Assembly: GCF_028275055.1 (NCBI RefSeq)
Contig: NZ_JAQCNJ010000060.1
Location: 1-64,000, forward strand
DNA from: Haloplanus sp.
Lineage (GTDB): Archaea; Halobacteriota; Halobacteria; Halobacteriales; Haloferacaceae
Direction: 5' to 3'
Length of the DNA stretch: 64,000 nt
Under the pieces are notes generated by a model that saw only the letters and a list, made by a program, of their open reading frames with translations, did not search any database and was not told the origin of the DNA. The position numbers and the translations under genes were made by a program. How positions within the stretch are numbered: the first letter of the stretch is position 1; every line of letters begins with the position of its first letter. Below are positions 8,686 to 17,018 of the stretch, in pieces.

Positions 8686-9285
8686 ATGCAAGAGGACGTG
8701 GCCGACGAGCAGATGGGCACCGAGGCCGACACGGAGGGCGAGTCGACGGGCGAGGAGGAGACCCTCGCCGACCGTGTCGAGGGGCACGACGCCGACCTCG
8801 GTGCGGCTGTTGCGGAGCTTGAGGCGCGGGTTGCGGACCTCGAGGCGCAGGCCGAGGAGGAGGCGGCCCGCGCCGACGACCTCGAAGCCCGGTTGAAACG
8901 CACGCAGGCGGACTTCCAGAACTACAAGAAGCGCGCAAAGAAGCGTCAAGCGGAAATCAAAGAACGAGCGACCGAGGACCTGATCGCTCGGTTGGCTCCG
9001 GTACGAAACGACCTCGTCCGCGCACTCGATCAGGACGAGGACGTCGACATCCGTGATGGCGTCGAGTCGACACTCGACGCGTTCGACCGCGTTCTCGACG
9101 AGGAGGGCGTGACCGTTATCGATCCCGCTCCCGGCGACGAGGTCGATCCGGTCTACCACCAGGTCATGATGCGAACCGAGAGCGACCGGCCCGAGGGAAC
9201 CGTCGTTGAGGTGTACCGCCCGGGCTACGAGATGGCGGGGACGGTGATTCAGGAGGCACAGGTCACCGTGAGCGACGGGGACTGA
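8686..9285 (+). CDS. grpE: Nucleotide exchange factor GrpE
   Basis: 199-aa acidic co-chaperone that releases ADP from DnaK. Residues ~40-85 form a long coiled coil (VAELEARVADLEAQ, DDLEARLKRTQADFQ), followed by the family core NYKKRAKKRQAEIKERA and the C-terminal beta-wing (VIDPAPGDEVDPVYHQVM, GTVVEVYRPGYEMAG). The frame is open further upstream, but the ATG 8686 lies 27 nt after the TATA-like CTTAAACG (about 8655-8662), consistent with leaderless initiation. An internal ATG at 8716 is possible but would not fit the promoter. First gene of the grpE-dnaK-dnaJ cluster. Confidence 0.96.
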   Translation: MQEDVADEQMGTEADTEGESTGEEETLADRVEGHDADLGAAVAELEARVADLEAQAEEEAARADDLEARLKRTQADFQNYKKRAKKRQAEIKERATEDLIARLAPVRNDLVRALDQDEDVDIRDGVESTLDAFDRVLDEEGVTVIDPAPGDEVDPVYHQVMMRTESDRPEGTVVEVYRPGYEMAGTVIQEAQVTVSDGD

Positions 9286-9315
9286 CCGGAAGAATTGCAG
9301 TTCTACATAAAACCC

Positions 9316-9344
9316 TCCGGTCGTGGGGCGGGATCCCGACCGGA
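9316..9344. promoter_or_regulatory. Hairpin between grpE and dnaK
   Basis: TCCGGTCG (9316-9323) and CGACCGGA (9337-9344) form a perfect 8-bp inverted repeat around a 13-nt loop. It begins 30 nt after the grpE stop and ends ~56 nt before the dnaK TATA box (TTTAACC, 9401-9407). A CTACATAAAAC stretch (about 9303-9313) precedes it. It may be a grpE transcript-end structure or a DNA operator for dnaK heat regulation; the sequence cannot decide. Confidence 0.4.
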
Positions 9345-9433
9345 AATCAGGGGACGGAAAGGAGATGCCGAATCTCGGCGCCTCGTTCCGTCTAGTAACC
9401 TTTAACCGATTTAGGCCGGTAGTTACGGGTAAG

Positions 9434-11332
9434 ATGGCGAGCAACAAAATCCTCGGAATCGACCTCGGGACCACGAACAGCGCGTTCGCGGTGATGGAGG
9501 GAAGCGACCCGGAGATCATCGTGAACGGCGAAGGGGACCGGACGACGCCCTCGATCGTCGCGTTCACCGACGACGACGAGCGTCTCGTCGGGAAGCCGGC
9601 CAAGAATCAGGCCGTACAGAACCCCGAGCGGACGATCCAGTCGATCAAGCGTCACATGGGAGCGGAGGATCACACCGTCGAGATCGACGACGAGGAGTAC
9701 ACGCCCGAACAGATCTCGGCGATGATCCTCCAGAAGATCAAGCGGGACGCCGAGGAGTATCTCGGCGACGATGTCGAGAAGGCAGTCATCACGGTTCCGG
9801 CGTATTTCAACGACCGACAGCGACAGGCGACAAAGGACGCCGGTGAGATCGCCGGCTTCGAGGTCGAACGCATCGTCAACGAACCGACTGCGGCGTCGAT
9901 GGCGTACGGTCTCGACGACGAGTCGGACCAGACCGTTCTCGTTTTCGATCTGGGCGGCGGCACCTTCGACGTCTCCGTTCTCGATCTGGGTGGCGGTGTT
10001 TACGAGGTCGTCGCCACGAACGGGGACAACGACCTCGGTGGCGACGACTGGGACCAGGCGATCATCGACCACCTCGCCGACGAGTTCGAGAACGACCACG
10101 GTATCGACCTCCGCGAGGACCGCCAAGCACTCCAGCGGTTGACCGAGGCCGCCGAGGAGGCAAAGGTCGAACTCTCGTCGCGGAAGGAGGCAGATATCAA
10201 CCTACCGTTTATCACTGCGACCGATGACGGCCCGATCCACCTCGAAACGTCCATCACCCGAGCGAAGTTCGAGTCGTTGACGAGCGACCTTTTAGAACGG
10301 ACCGTCGGGCCGACGAAACAGGCCCTCGACGACGCGGGCTACGACACGGGCGACATCGACGAGGTGATCCTCGTCGGCGGATCGACCCGGATGCCCCAGG
10401 TGCAGGAGAAGGTCGAGGACCTCATCGGACAGGAGCCAAAAAAGAACGTCAACCCCGACGAGGCGGTCGCGCTGGGTGCGGCGATCCAAGGCGGTGTTCT
10501 CGGCGGCGAGGTCGACGACATCGTTCTTCTCGATGTGACGCCCCTCTCGCTGGGGATCGAGGTCAAAGGCGGTCTGTTCGAGCGCCTGATCGACAAAAAC
10601 ACCACGATTCCCACCGAGGAGTCCAAGGTCTTCACGACCGCCGCGGACAATCAGACGATGGTACAGGTACGGGTGTTCCAGGGTGAACGCGAAATCGCCG
10701 AGGAGAACGAACTGCTCGGCGAGTTCCAACTGACGGGGATCCCGCCTGCACCCGCCGGCACGCCCCAGATCGAGGTCGGCTTCAACATCGACGAGAACGG
10801 GATCGTCAACGTCGAGGCCGAGGACAAGGGGTCGGGCAACGCCGAGTCTATCACCATCGAGGGCGGGGCCGGGCTCTCGGACGAGGAGATCGAGCAAATG
10901 CAGGAAGAGGCCGAGGAACACGCCGAGGAAGACCAGAAGCGTCGCGAGCGGATCGAGGCACGCAACGAGGCCGAGAGTTCGATCCAACGGGCCGAGACCC
11001 TTCTCGAAGAGAACGACGAAGAGGTCGACGACGACCTCCGCGAGTCCATTGAGGACGCCATCGCCGACGTCAAGGAGATTCTCGAAGACGAGGACGCAGA
11101 TACCGAGGAGATCGAGTCGGTGACCGAAGCGTTGTCGACCGAGCTCCAAGAGATCGGCAAGCAGATGTATCAGGAGCAGGCCCAACAAGCACAGGCCGGT
11201 GCCGGCGCGGCGGGCGCCGGCCCCGGTGGCATGGGTGGCATGGGCGGTGCCGGCCCCGGCGCCGGTGCCGACGACGACGAGGAGTACGTCGACGCCGACT
11301 TCGAGGAGACAGACGACGAAGACGACGCCTGA
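9434..11332 (+). CDS. dnaK: Molecular chaperone DnaK (Hsp70)
   Basis: 632-aa Hsp70. The ATPase domain shows the phosphate-1 motif [15 protein letters not shown] at the N-terminus, phosphate-2 motif [13 protein letters not shown], and the adenosine motif [13 protein letters not shown]. The substrate-binding domain starts around [14 protein letters not shown]. The C-terminus has a Gly/Met-rich run then an acidic tail ([15 protein letters not shown]), the usual haloarchaeal version. The open frame upstream is ignored because [12 protein letters not shown] begins at ATG 9434, with TTTAACC ~30 nt upstream as TATA box, implying leaderless transcription independent of grpE. DnaK, fed by DnaJ and GrpE, folds and protects cytoplasmic proteins. 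Confidence 0.98.
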   Translation: MASNKILGIDLGTTNSAFAVMEGSDPEIIVNGEGDRTTPSIVAFTDDDERLVGKPAKNQAVQNPERTIQSIKRHMGAEDHTVEIDDEEYTPEQISAMILQKIKRDAEEYLGDDVEKAVITVPAYFNDRQRQATKDAGEIAGFEVERIVNEPTAASMAYGLDDESDQTVLVFDLGGGTFDVSVLDLGGGVYEVVATNGDNDLGGDDWDQAIIDHLADEFENDHGIDLREDRQALQRLTEAAEEAKVELSSRKEADINLPFITATDDGPIHLETSITRAKFESLTSDLLERTVGPTKQALDDAGYDTGDIDEVILVGGSTRMPQVQEKVEDLIGQEPKKNVNPDEAVALGAAIQGGVLGGEVDDIVLLDVTPLSLGIEVKGGLFERLIDKNTTIPTEESKVFTTAADNQTMVQVRVFQGEREIAEENELLGEFQLTGIPPAPAGTPQIEVGFNIDENGIVNVEAEDKGSGNAESITIEGGAGLSDEEIEQMQEEAEEHAEEDQKRRERIEARNEAESSIQRAETLLEENDEEVDDDLRESIEDAIADVKEILEDEDADTEEIESVTEALSTELQEIGKQMYQEQAQQAQAGAGAAGAGPGGMGGMGGAGPGAGADDDEEYVDADFEETDDEDDA

Positions 11333-11386
11333 TCGTCGGCGAGCCACGTTTTTCAAATAGGTAGGGCCGATAACTCATACCAACTG

Positions 11387-12544
11387 ATGACCGAGGATTT
11401 CTACGACGTGCTCGGGGTGTCTCGGGACGCCTCCGAAGACGAAATCAAACGCGCGTACCGAACGAAGGCTTCCGAGTACCATCCGGACGTGAGCGACGAC
11501 CCGGACGCCGAGGAGAAGTTCAAGAAGATACAGAAGGCAAAGGAGGTGCTCACCGACGATGAAAAACGGGAGGCGTACGACCAGATGGGCCACGAGCGCT
11601 TCGAACAGGCACAGAAGCGTGGCGGCTTCGACGACGGGGGTGGTGCCGGGGGCGCCGGCGCTCGCGGCAACCCCTTCGGCGGCGGTGCCGGAGGTGCTGG
11701 GGGCTTCGAGGACATCTTCGAGCAGTTTTTCGGTGGTGGTGGCGGCCGCGGCGGCGACCGGCCCCGACAGGGCCAGGATCTGCGCGCGTCGCTCGAACTC
11801 GACTTGGAGGAGGCCTACGAGGGCGTCGAACGCGAGTTCACCGTCACCCGACCGACCCGGTGTTCGGACTGCCGCGGCGAGGGGCACCCACCCGACGCCG
11901 GCGCGAGGACGTGTCCGAACTGCGACGGCAACGGGCAGGTCACGCAGGTCCAACAGACGCCGTTCGGCCGGATGCAACAGACCGGGACCTGTCGCCGGTG
12001 TGACGGCACTGGGACGCTCTACAGTGAGACGTGTTCGACCTGTGACGGGGAGGGACAGGTCCGCGAGGAATCGTCGCTGAGCGTCGACATCCCGGCGGGA
12101 ATCCGCGACGGCCAGACCCTCCGGATGGACGGTGAAGGCGCGCCCGGTCAGAATCGTGGCCCCAACGGCGACCTGTTGATCGAGGTGTCGGTCACGGATC
12201 ATCCCGACTTCGACCGCGAGGGCGACGACCTCCACTACCAACACCCCATCTCGTTCCCGCAGGCCACGTTCGGTGGTACTGTCGAGGTGCCGACGCTCGA
12301 CGGTACCGTGGAGATGGATGTCCCCTCGGGCACACAAAGCGGCGAGACGTTCCGCCTGAAAAACAAGGGGATGCCGCGCTTGCGACGCCGAGGACGGGGC
12401 GACCTCTACGTGCGGGTGCAGATCGTTACGCCGGAGAGTATGAACGCCGAACAACGCGAAGCGCTGGAACGGTTCGCCGAGGCGGGCGGCGAGGAAGTCG
12501 AGGTGAACGAGGGCTTTTTCGAGCGGATCAAGAGTAGTTTCTGA
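11387..12544 (+). CDS. dnaJ: Molecular chaperone DnaJ (Hsp40)
   Basis: 385-aa class I J-protein. The J-domain carries the HPD tripeptide (EYHPDVSDD), then a Gly/Phe-rich linker (residues ~80-120), four CxxCxGxG zinc repeats (CSDCRGEG, CPNCDGNG, CRRCDGTG, CSTCDGEG) and the C-terminal substrate-binding domains (RLKNKGMPRLRRRGRGDLYV). It delivers unfolded substrates to DnaK and stimulates its ATPase. The 54-bp gap from dnaK holds a TATA-like TTTCAAATAGG about 27-35 nt before the ATG, so dnaJ can be transcribed on its own. The next gene begins at the base immediately following the stop codon. Confidence 0.98.
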   Translation: MTEDFYDVLGVSRDASEDEIKRAYRTKASEYHPDVSDDPDAEEKFKKIQKAKEVLTDDEKREAYDQMGHERFEQAQKRGGFDDGGGAGGAGARGNPFGGGAGGAGGFEDIFEQFFGGGGGRGGDRPRQGQDLRASLELDLEEAYEGVEREFTVTRPTRCSDCRGEGHPPDAGARTCPNCDGNGQVTQVQQTPFGRMQQTGTCRRCDGTGTLYSETCSTCDGEGQVREESSLSVDIPAGIRDGQTLRMDGEGAPGQNRGPNGDLLIEVSVTDHPDFDREGDDLHYQHPISFPQATFGGTVEVPTLDGTVEMDVPSGTQSGETFRLKNKGMPRLRRRGRGDLYVRVQIVTPESMNAEQREALERFAEAGGEEVEVNEGFFERIKSSF

Positions 12545-13249
12545 ATGTCCACCCTCGCCGACCCCATCGCCCGAGACAAACGGAGCGACCGGCCGGCACT
12601 CCGAATCGTCGACCGGGACCGCACCCACACCTACCGCGACTTCTGTACCACGGCGTGGAAAGCGGGCCACGCGCTCAGACACCTCGGCGTCCACGAGGGG
12701 TCGCGGGTCGCGGTGACACCCGACCCTGCTCCGCAGGTCGTCTGGACCCTGTTCGGTGCCGCGTCGCTCGGCGCGTTGCTGACCTTCGACGTGACCGCCG
12801 ACGCTCGGGTGGTTGTCGTTCCCGCCGACCGCGAGGCCGAGGCCGACGACGGTCGGTCGGTCGTCGCCTACGGCGGTGCCCCGACGGCGGCGACGACAAC
12901 CCACTGGGAGAAGGTCGTCTGGAGCGAGAACCCGGCGATGCCGCCGACGACGCCGTCGTCGTCCGACCCGGTTCTGGACGCCGACGCCCGGTCATACACC
13001 CACGGCGACCTGTACAACGGGGCGGAGGCGATCGTTGACGACGCCTTTCTCGACGCAGAGACGAGCGTCGCACTTCGTGCGCCGCTTGCGGATCCGCGGG
13101 CGGTCGTCGCGGGCGTGATCGCACCCCTCCTGGCCGGCGGCACCGTCGTCGTGCCCGACGGGGCCGAGGAACCCGTGGCCGACGTGGCGGTCGGTGACGG
13201 CCCGGTGCCGGAGCAACGGCAGGTCGGTCTCGACGCCGTCACCCGGTGA
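12545..13249 (+). CDS. AMP-ligase-like protein comprising only an N-terminal-type domain, dnaJ-linked
   Basis: 234-aa protein that starts like an acyl/acetyl-CoA synthetase (DRPALRIVDRDRTHTYRDF, then ALRHLGVHEGSRVAVTPDP, WTLFGAASLGALLTFD), the substrate-proximal N-terminal subdomain of the AMP-forming ligase fold. The later part has LAGGTVVVPDG-like strands, but the ATP-binding SGTTGxPK loop, the YGxTE motif and the C-terminal swivelling domain are absent, so adenylation activity is not expected. Its ATG directly abuts the dnaJ stop (no spacing), pointing to co-transcription with dnaJ. I recall small AMP-ligase-like genes in haloarchaea but no defined function. It may be a degenerate enzyme kept for a binding role. 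Confidence 0.7.
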   Translation: MSTLADPIARDKRSDRPALRIVDRDRTHTYRDFCTTAWKAGHALRHLGVHEGSRVAVTPDPAPQVVWTLFGAASLGALLTFDVTADARVVVVPADREAEADDGRSVVAYGGAPTAATTTHWEKVVWSENPAMPPTTPSSSDPVLDADARSYTHGDLYNGAEAIVDDAFLDAETSVALRAPLADPRAVVAGVIAPLLAGGTVVVPDGAEEPVADVAVGDGPVPEQRQVGLDAVTR

Positions 13250-13295
13250 GTCACGCCAGCAAATCCTTTTGGTGTCCCGCCTCCTACCGCGTCGT

Positions 13296-13880
13296 ATGTA
13301 CGTCCGGGACGCCAAGAACCGAGACGAGGTCTGGTTACTCGACAACATCGAGGAGATGGCCCTGGACGACGTCGCCTTCCGATCCAGAGATTACGTTATC
13401 GCGGTCGACGAGGGATCGAACGACCGCGCGGGGTTCGGCCGGATTCGTGTCCACAAGGTCGACGACACCGAGGTGTGTGAACTCACGGGTGTTGGCGTTC
13501 TGCCCGCGTGGCGGGGGCAGGGTGTCGGCGCACACGTCGTCGAGCGACTGGTCGAGACGGCCGCAGACGAGGGGTTCGAGACGATCTATTCGATCACCGA
13601 CCAACCGTCGTATCTCGCACGGTTTGGCTTCGAACCGATCGCATCGAGCAACCTCCCGCCGAAGATCCGCGACCGATTGAGCGAAAAACGGGAGACGGTC
13701 CAACCCGACGCCGTCGCAACGAGCCTCGACACCGGGGGGTTCTCGATGCCCACCCGCCTCCGCGAGGCGTTCAAAACCGCCACCCCACACGACCCCACCG
13801 ACGAGTCCGCCGTCGAGGACGCCGAGGACTTCGGGATCGACCCCGACAACGCCACCTACAAGTACGACACCGGGCGTTAG
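13296..13880 (+). CDS. GNAT family N-acetyltransferase
   Basis: 194-aa protein with a GNAT core in residues ~1-120: strands YVIAVDE and GRIRVHKV, then the acetyl-CoA binding motif A, GVLPAWRGQGVGAHVVERLV, and motif B-like YLARFGFEPI. The C-terminal ~70 residues are a lineage-specific acidic extension (FGIDPDNATYKYDTGR). Substrate unknown. The frame is open further upstream, overlapping the preceding gene, but the ATG 13296 starts the family N-terminus MYVRDAKNRDEV. It overlaps the convergent small membrane protein gene by 4 nt at the stop codons. Confidence 0.9.
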   Translation: MYVRDAKNRDEVWLLDNIEEMALDDVAFRSRDYVIAVDEGSNDRAGFGRIRVHKVDDTEVCELTGVGVLPAWRGQGVGAHVVERLVETAADEGFETIYSITDQPSYLARFGFEPIASSNLPPKIRDRLSEKRETVQPDAVATSLDTGGFSMPTRLREAFKTATPHDPTDESAVEDAEDFGIDPDNATYKYDTGR

Positions 13881-14092
13881 GTCCGGTCGTCGAGAAAGTC
13901 GGTGCTGAACGCGAGCCATGCCAGCACCGTCGAAAAGAGGATGGGCGGGAGGATTGCGAACGCCCACAGGGGTTCGATTCCCCAAAAAAGCAACAAGAGC
14001 ACGTCGGCGAGACCGAGCAACAGGAACGGCGTCACCGCGAGCAGGGCGCGGCGTCGGTTCGGGGTCGACTCCTCCCCCTGCGAGAGTGCCAT
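13877..14092 (-). CDS. Small two-helix membrane protein, unknown function
   Basis: 71-aa protein. After a short charged N-terminus (LSQGEESTPNRRR) come two hydrophobic segments, LLAVTPFLLLGLADVLLLLF and LWAFAILPPILFSTVLAWLAF, separated by WGIEP, then an acidic end (STDFLDDRT). Layout recalls small permease-partner proteins, but I do not recognise the family. Tail-to-tail with the acetyltransferase gene (TTAG shared) and divergent from the htrI-sopI operon across ~118 bp. Confidence 0.7.
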   Translation of the reverse strand: MALSQGEESTPNRRRALLAVTPFLLLGLADVLLLLFWGIEPLWAFAILPPILFSTVLAWLAFSTDFLDDRT

Positions 14093-14171
14093 ATGTCAGG
14101 TCGGCGTTCGACTGATAAAACACCTCGGGTGTTTGGCGCCGCTCCGACCACAATATCATTACTGATATTTC

Positions 14172-14194
14172 GGGGGATCGATTTAGTATCCCCC
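14172..14194. promoter_or_regulatory. htrI-sopI promoter: TATA box inside a perfect inverted repeat
   Basis: GGGGGAT (14172-14178) and ATCCCCC (14188-14194) are exact reverse complements with CGATTTAGT between them. The TATA-like ATTTAGTA falls in the centre, ~27 nt before the htrI ATG at 14211, so the transcript is probably leaderless. A regulator binding both arms would cover the TATA box. The architecture is seen directly; repression or activation is inference. Confidence 0.55.
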
Positions 14195-14210
14195 TGTAAA
14201 TCGTACGGGT

Positions 14211-15773
14211 ATGGTATCAGGTGCAATCAGGCGACGATACGGTGCCAAACTCGGCCTCGGCTACGTCACCACGGGCGGGTTCATCGTCGCGGTCGGACTC
14301 GTAACGAACGAGGTTAACGCGACGATGGTGGCCGCCATCGCCGGCCTGTTGACGCTCGGTTCGATCAACGCGGCCGAGACGGTCGCCAGCGTCACCGAAC
14401 TGTCGAAACAGACCGAACGTGTCGCCGACGGCAGCATCGGGAGTAAGGTGGTCTCGTCGCGGACCGACGAGTTCGGCGAACTCGCGGTCTCGATCGAGGA
14501 GATGCGTCGGGCACTCCAGACGCGCCTGGACGAGATGGAGGAGGCGAAAGCGGAGATGTCGGAGACCCAAGCCGACCTGAAGGAGGCGCGCTCGGAGGCT
14601 ACCCAGTTGGTCGAGGAGTACCAGCGTATCGCCGAGGAGTACGGCCGGACGATGGAACGGGCCGCGACCGGCGACCTCACTCAGCGGATCCACACGGACA
14701 CCGAACACGAGGCGCTCGAAACCATCGGCAACTCGTTCAACCGGATGATGGACGATCTTCAGGCGACGATCGAAACCGTCGCGACGGTTGCCGATCGAAT
14801 CGAGACCGACTCCGAGGAGATGGCGGAGATGAGCCGAACGGTCGAGTCCCGTGTCTCCGATACGGTCGATACCGCCTCGCGGATCCAAGCGCAGACCGAC
14901 GATCAGCGTCAAGAACTCGAGGCCGTTGCCGCGGATGTCGACGACGTGAGCGCCTCCGCCGAGGAGATCGCCGCCACGGTCGACGACCTCTCACAGCGGA
15001 GCGACGAGGTCGCCGAGGCAAGCAGCGATGCCCGGGAGTCCTCACACACCGCACTGGACGAGATGTCCCGGATCGAGGGGGAAGCCGAGGAGGCCGTAAC
15101 ACAGGTCGAGAATCTGCGAGAGCAGATGGACGAGATCACGGACATCGTCGACATCATCGGCGACATCGCCGAGCAGACGAATATGCTCGCGCTGAACGCG
15201 TCGATCGAGGCGGCGCGGGCGGGCGAAGGGGTCGGGAGCGGTGCCGACGGCAACGGGTTCGACGTCGTCGCCGACGAGGTGAAATCCCTCGCAGAGGAGA
15301 CCCAGTCCCGGGCGAACGAGATCGCGGGGATGATCGAGGAGGTCGCCGAGCAGACCGAGGACGTGACCGTCTCGATCCGGTCGACACAAAACCGAGTCCA
15401 GACGGGGACCGACACCGTCGAGGCGACCCTCTCCGATATCGACACCATCGCCGACTCGATCGCCGAGGTGTCCGGGTCGCTCGAGGAGATCAAGCGCACG
15501 ACGTCCGATCAAGCCGACACGGTCCAGAGCACCGCACAGTCGATCGACTCGCTCGTCAACCTGAGCGAGGACACCTCCAACAGCGCCGTCGAGACGGCCA
15601 CCCAGATGGAGACTCAAGAGGAGGTGGCACAGTCCATTGCCTCCTCGCTCCGGACGTTCCGCGAGACGGCCGTGACGAAACTGCAGGACCGTGTCGAGAC
15701 GTTCGTCGTTGAGGACGCCGACGGAACGGCGCGACCGAGCGCCGCGGCCGCGACCGATGGGGGTGAGTCCTGA
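14211..15773 (+). CDS. htrI: Sensory rhodopsin I transducer HtrI
   Basis: 520-aa phototaxis transducer. It closely follows the HtrI layout: a short N-terminus RRRYGAKLGLGYV, two transmembrane helices with a minimal external loop (TNEVNATM) rather than a large sensor domain, and the segment LTLGSINAAETVAS continuing into HAMP-like linkers. The cytoplasmic signalling domain has the conserved hairpin tip (EQTNMLALNASIEAARAG). Glutamate/glutamine-rich methylation helices flank it. HtrI pairs with sensory rhodopsin I in the membrane and controls CheA. The receptor gene follows with a 1-nt TGATG overlap, so the two are translationally coupled. No ligand-binding domain is present, so an additional chemoreceptor role like that of HtrII is unlikely. 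Confidence 0.93.
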   Translation: MVSGAIRRRYGAKLGLGYVTTGGFIVAVGLVTNEVNATMVAAIAGLLTLGSINAAETVASVTELSKQTERVADGSIGSKVVSSRTDEFGELAVSIEEMRRALQTRLDEMEEAKAEMSETQADLKEARSEATQLVEEYQRIAEEYGRTMERAATGDLTQRIHTDTEHEALETIGNSFNRMMDDLQATIETVATVADRIETDSEEMAEMSRTVESRVSDTVDTASRIQAQTDDQRQELEAVAADVDDVSASAEEIAATVDDLSQRSDEVAEASSDARESSHTALDEMSRIEGEAEEAVTQVENLREQMDEITDIVDIIGDIAEQTNMLALNASIEAARAGEGVGSGADGNGFDVVADEVKSLAEETQSRANEIAGMIEEVAEQTEDVTVSIRSTQNRVQTGTDTVEATLSDIDTIADSIAEVSGSLEEIKRTTSDQADTVQSTAQSIDSLVNLSEDTSNSAVETATQMETQEEVAQSIASSLRTFRETAVTKLQDRVETFVVEDADGTARPSAAAATDGGES

Positions 15774-16489
15774 TGGACCCGATCATGGCCGCCTACGCCC
15801 TCGCAACGGTCGCTCTCGCGGTGGGAGCCGGCATCTCCGTGCGGTTTTACCTGACGCTTGAGGACCCGAACCACCGGCGCTCGCTCGCCGCCCTTGGGGT
15901 CATTCCGGGCTTTGCCGGTCTGTCGTACGCCCTGATGGCGTTCGGTGTCGGGACGGTGACCATCGACGGCACCACGTTCGTTGGCTTCCGGTACATCGAC
16001 TGGTTGGTGACGACGCCCCTACTCGTCGGCTACGTCGGCTACGTCGCCGGTGCCACCCGGCGAGCCATCGCCGCCGTCATGATCGCCGACGCGCTGATGA
16101 TCGCCGCCGGTGCGGGTGCCGTCGCCACCAGCGGGACGCTGAAATGGGCGTTGTTCGGTCTGTCGTCGACGTTCCATGTCTCCCTCTTTGTGATGCTGTA
16201 CGTTGTCTTTCCTCGGTCGGTGCCGGACAACCCACTCCAGTACGGCCTGTTTAGCCTGCTACAGAACCACATCGCGTTACTCTGGTTGGCCTACCCGTTC
16301 GTGTGGTTGATGGGGCCGGCCGGCCTCGGTTACGTCGGCTTCGTCGGTACGAGCCTCACGTACGCCTTTCTCGACGTACTGGCGAAACTGCCCTACGTCT
16401 ACTTCTTCTACACCCGGCGTGGCATCTTCACCGAGTCGGTCGACACCGAGATGGGTGGCGGAGACGCGACGCCAACGGCAGCCGACTGA
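15773..16489 (+). CDS. sopI: Sensory rhodopsin I
   Basis: 238-aa seven-helix retinal protein that mediates attractant (orange) and repellent (near-UV two-photon) phototaxis in characterised SRI. Key positions match Halobacterium SRI without renumbering: Arg73, Asp76 (RYIDW), Tyr87 (LVGYVGY), His166 (LLQNHI, the SRI-specific histidine) and Lys205 (FLDVLAK), which binds retinal. Segments VIPGFAGLSY, ADALMIAAGAGAV and GTLKWALFG are also SRI-like rather than SRII-like. Second gene of the operon; its ATG overlaps the transducer stop. The acidic C-terminal tail is cytoplasmic. Confidence 0.95.
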   Translation: MDPIMAAYALATVALAVGAGISVRFYLTLEDPNHRRSLAALGVIPGFAGLSYALMAFGVGTVTIDGTTFVGFRYIDWLVTTPLLVGYVGYVAGATRRAIAAVMIADALMIAAGAGAVATSGTLKWALFGLSSTFHVSLFVMLYVVFPRSVPDNPLQYGLFSLLQNHIALLWLAYPFVWLMGPAGLGYVGFVGTSLTYAFLDVLAKLPYVYFFYTRRGIFTESVDTEMGGGDATPTAAD

Positions 16490-16506
16490 TCGTCGGTGCC
16501 CTGCGG

Positions 16507-16515
16507 TTATATATT
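16507..16515 (+). promoter_or_regulatory. TATA box of cdd
   Basis: TTATATATT centred 27 nt before the GTG at 16538. The spacing selects that GTG as a leaderless start and rules out the in-frame GTG at 16496, which lies upstream of the TATA box. Confidence 0.7.
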
Positions 16516-16537
16516 CATCTTGGCCGTACCAGCAACC

Positions 16538-16963
16538 GTGACCGACGACCTCGTCGACCGCGCCAGAACGGCGCTTGACTCGGCGTACGCTCCCTACTCC
16601 GGCTACCCGGTCGGAGCGGCGCTTCGGACCGCCGACGGAACGGTGTTTACTGGCTGTAACGTCGAGAACGCGAACTACAGCAACAGCCTCCACGCCGAGG
16701 AGGTCGCCCTCGGCCGGGCGATCACCGCCGGCCACCGTGAGTTCGACGCGCTGGCCGTCGCCTCCGGCGCGCGAGACGGCGTCACGCCCTGTGGGATGTG
16801 TCGCCAGTCCCTCGCGGAGTTTTGCGACGACGGCCTCCCGATCGCCTGCGATGAGGGCGACGGCGATGTAACGGAGTACACCCTCGGTGAGTTGCTCCCC
16901 ACGACCATCGGAGCCGACACGCTCAGCGCGGCCGACGGGGCCGACGGGGCCAACGAGTCCTGA
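16538..16963 (+). CDS. cdd: Cytidine deaminase
   Basis: 141-aa homotetrameric-type cytidine deaminase converting cytidine/deoxycytidine to uridine/deoxyuridine in pyrimidine salvage. The active-site motif HAEE (SNSLHAEEVALG) and the zinc-binding PCGMCRQ are both intact, as is the substrate-binding CNVENANYS. The C-terminus carries a haloarchaeal alanine/aspartate-rich extension. GTG start chosen from the TATA spacing. The next gene, uridine phosphorylase, uses the product of this enzyme, so the two form a functional pair although each has its own promoter-like sequence. Confidence 0.95.
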   Translation: MTDDLVDRARTALDSAYAPYSGYPVGAALRTADGTVFTGCNVENANYSNSLHAEEVALGRAITAGHREFDALAVASGARDGVTPCGMCRQSLAEFCDDGLPIACDEGDGDVTEYTLGELLPTTIGADTLSAADGADGANES

Positions 16964-17018
16964 CCGGACCGGCCACCGACCCCGACGCTATTTCAGCGCC
17001 GTCGGCGTACACGCGGTC

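Noticed and set aside
11375-12904. 509-codon minus-strand frame opposite dnaJ
   Set aside because: Fully antisense to dnaJ and the next gene, with basic, low-complexity composition and no recognised domain.
13969-13983. GGGGTTCGATTCCCC, an exact tRNA T-arm-like sequence
   Set aside because: It lies inside the small membrane protein gene (FWGIEP on the minus strand); no acceptor, D or anticodon arms can be found around it, so it is most likely chance.
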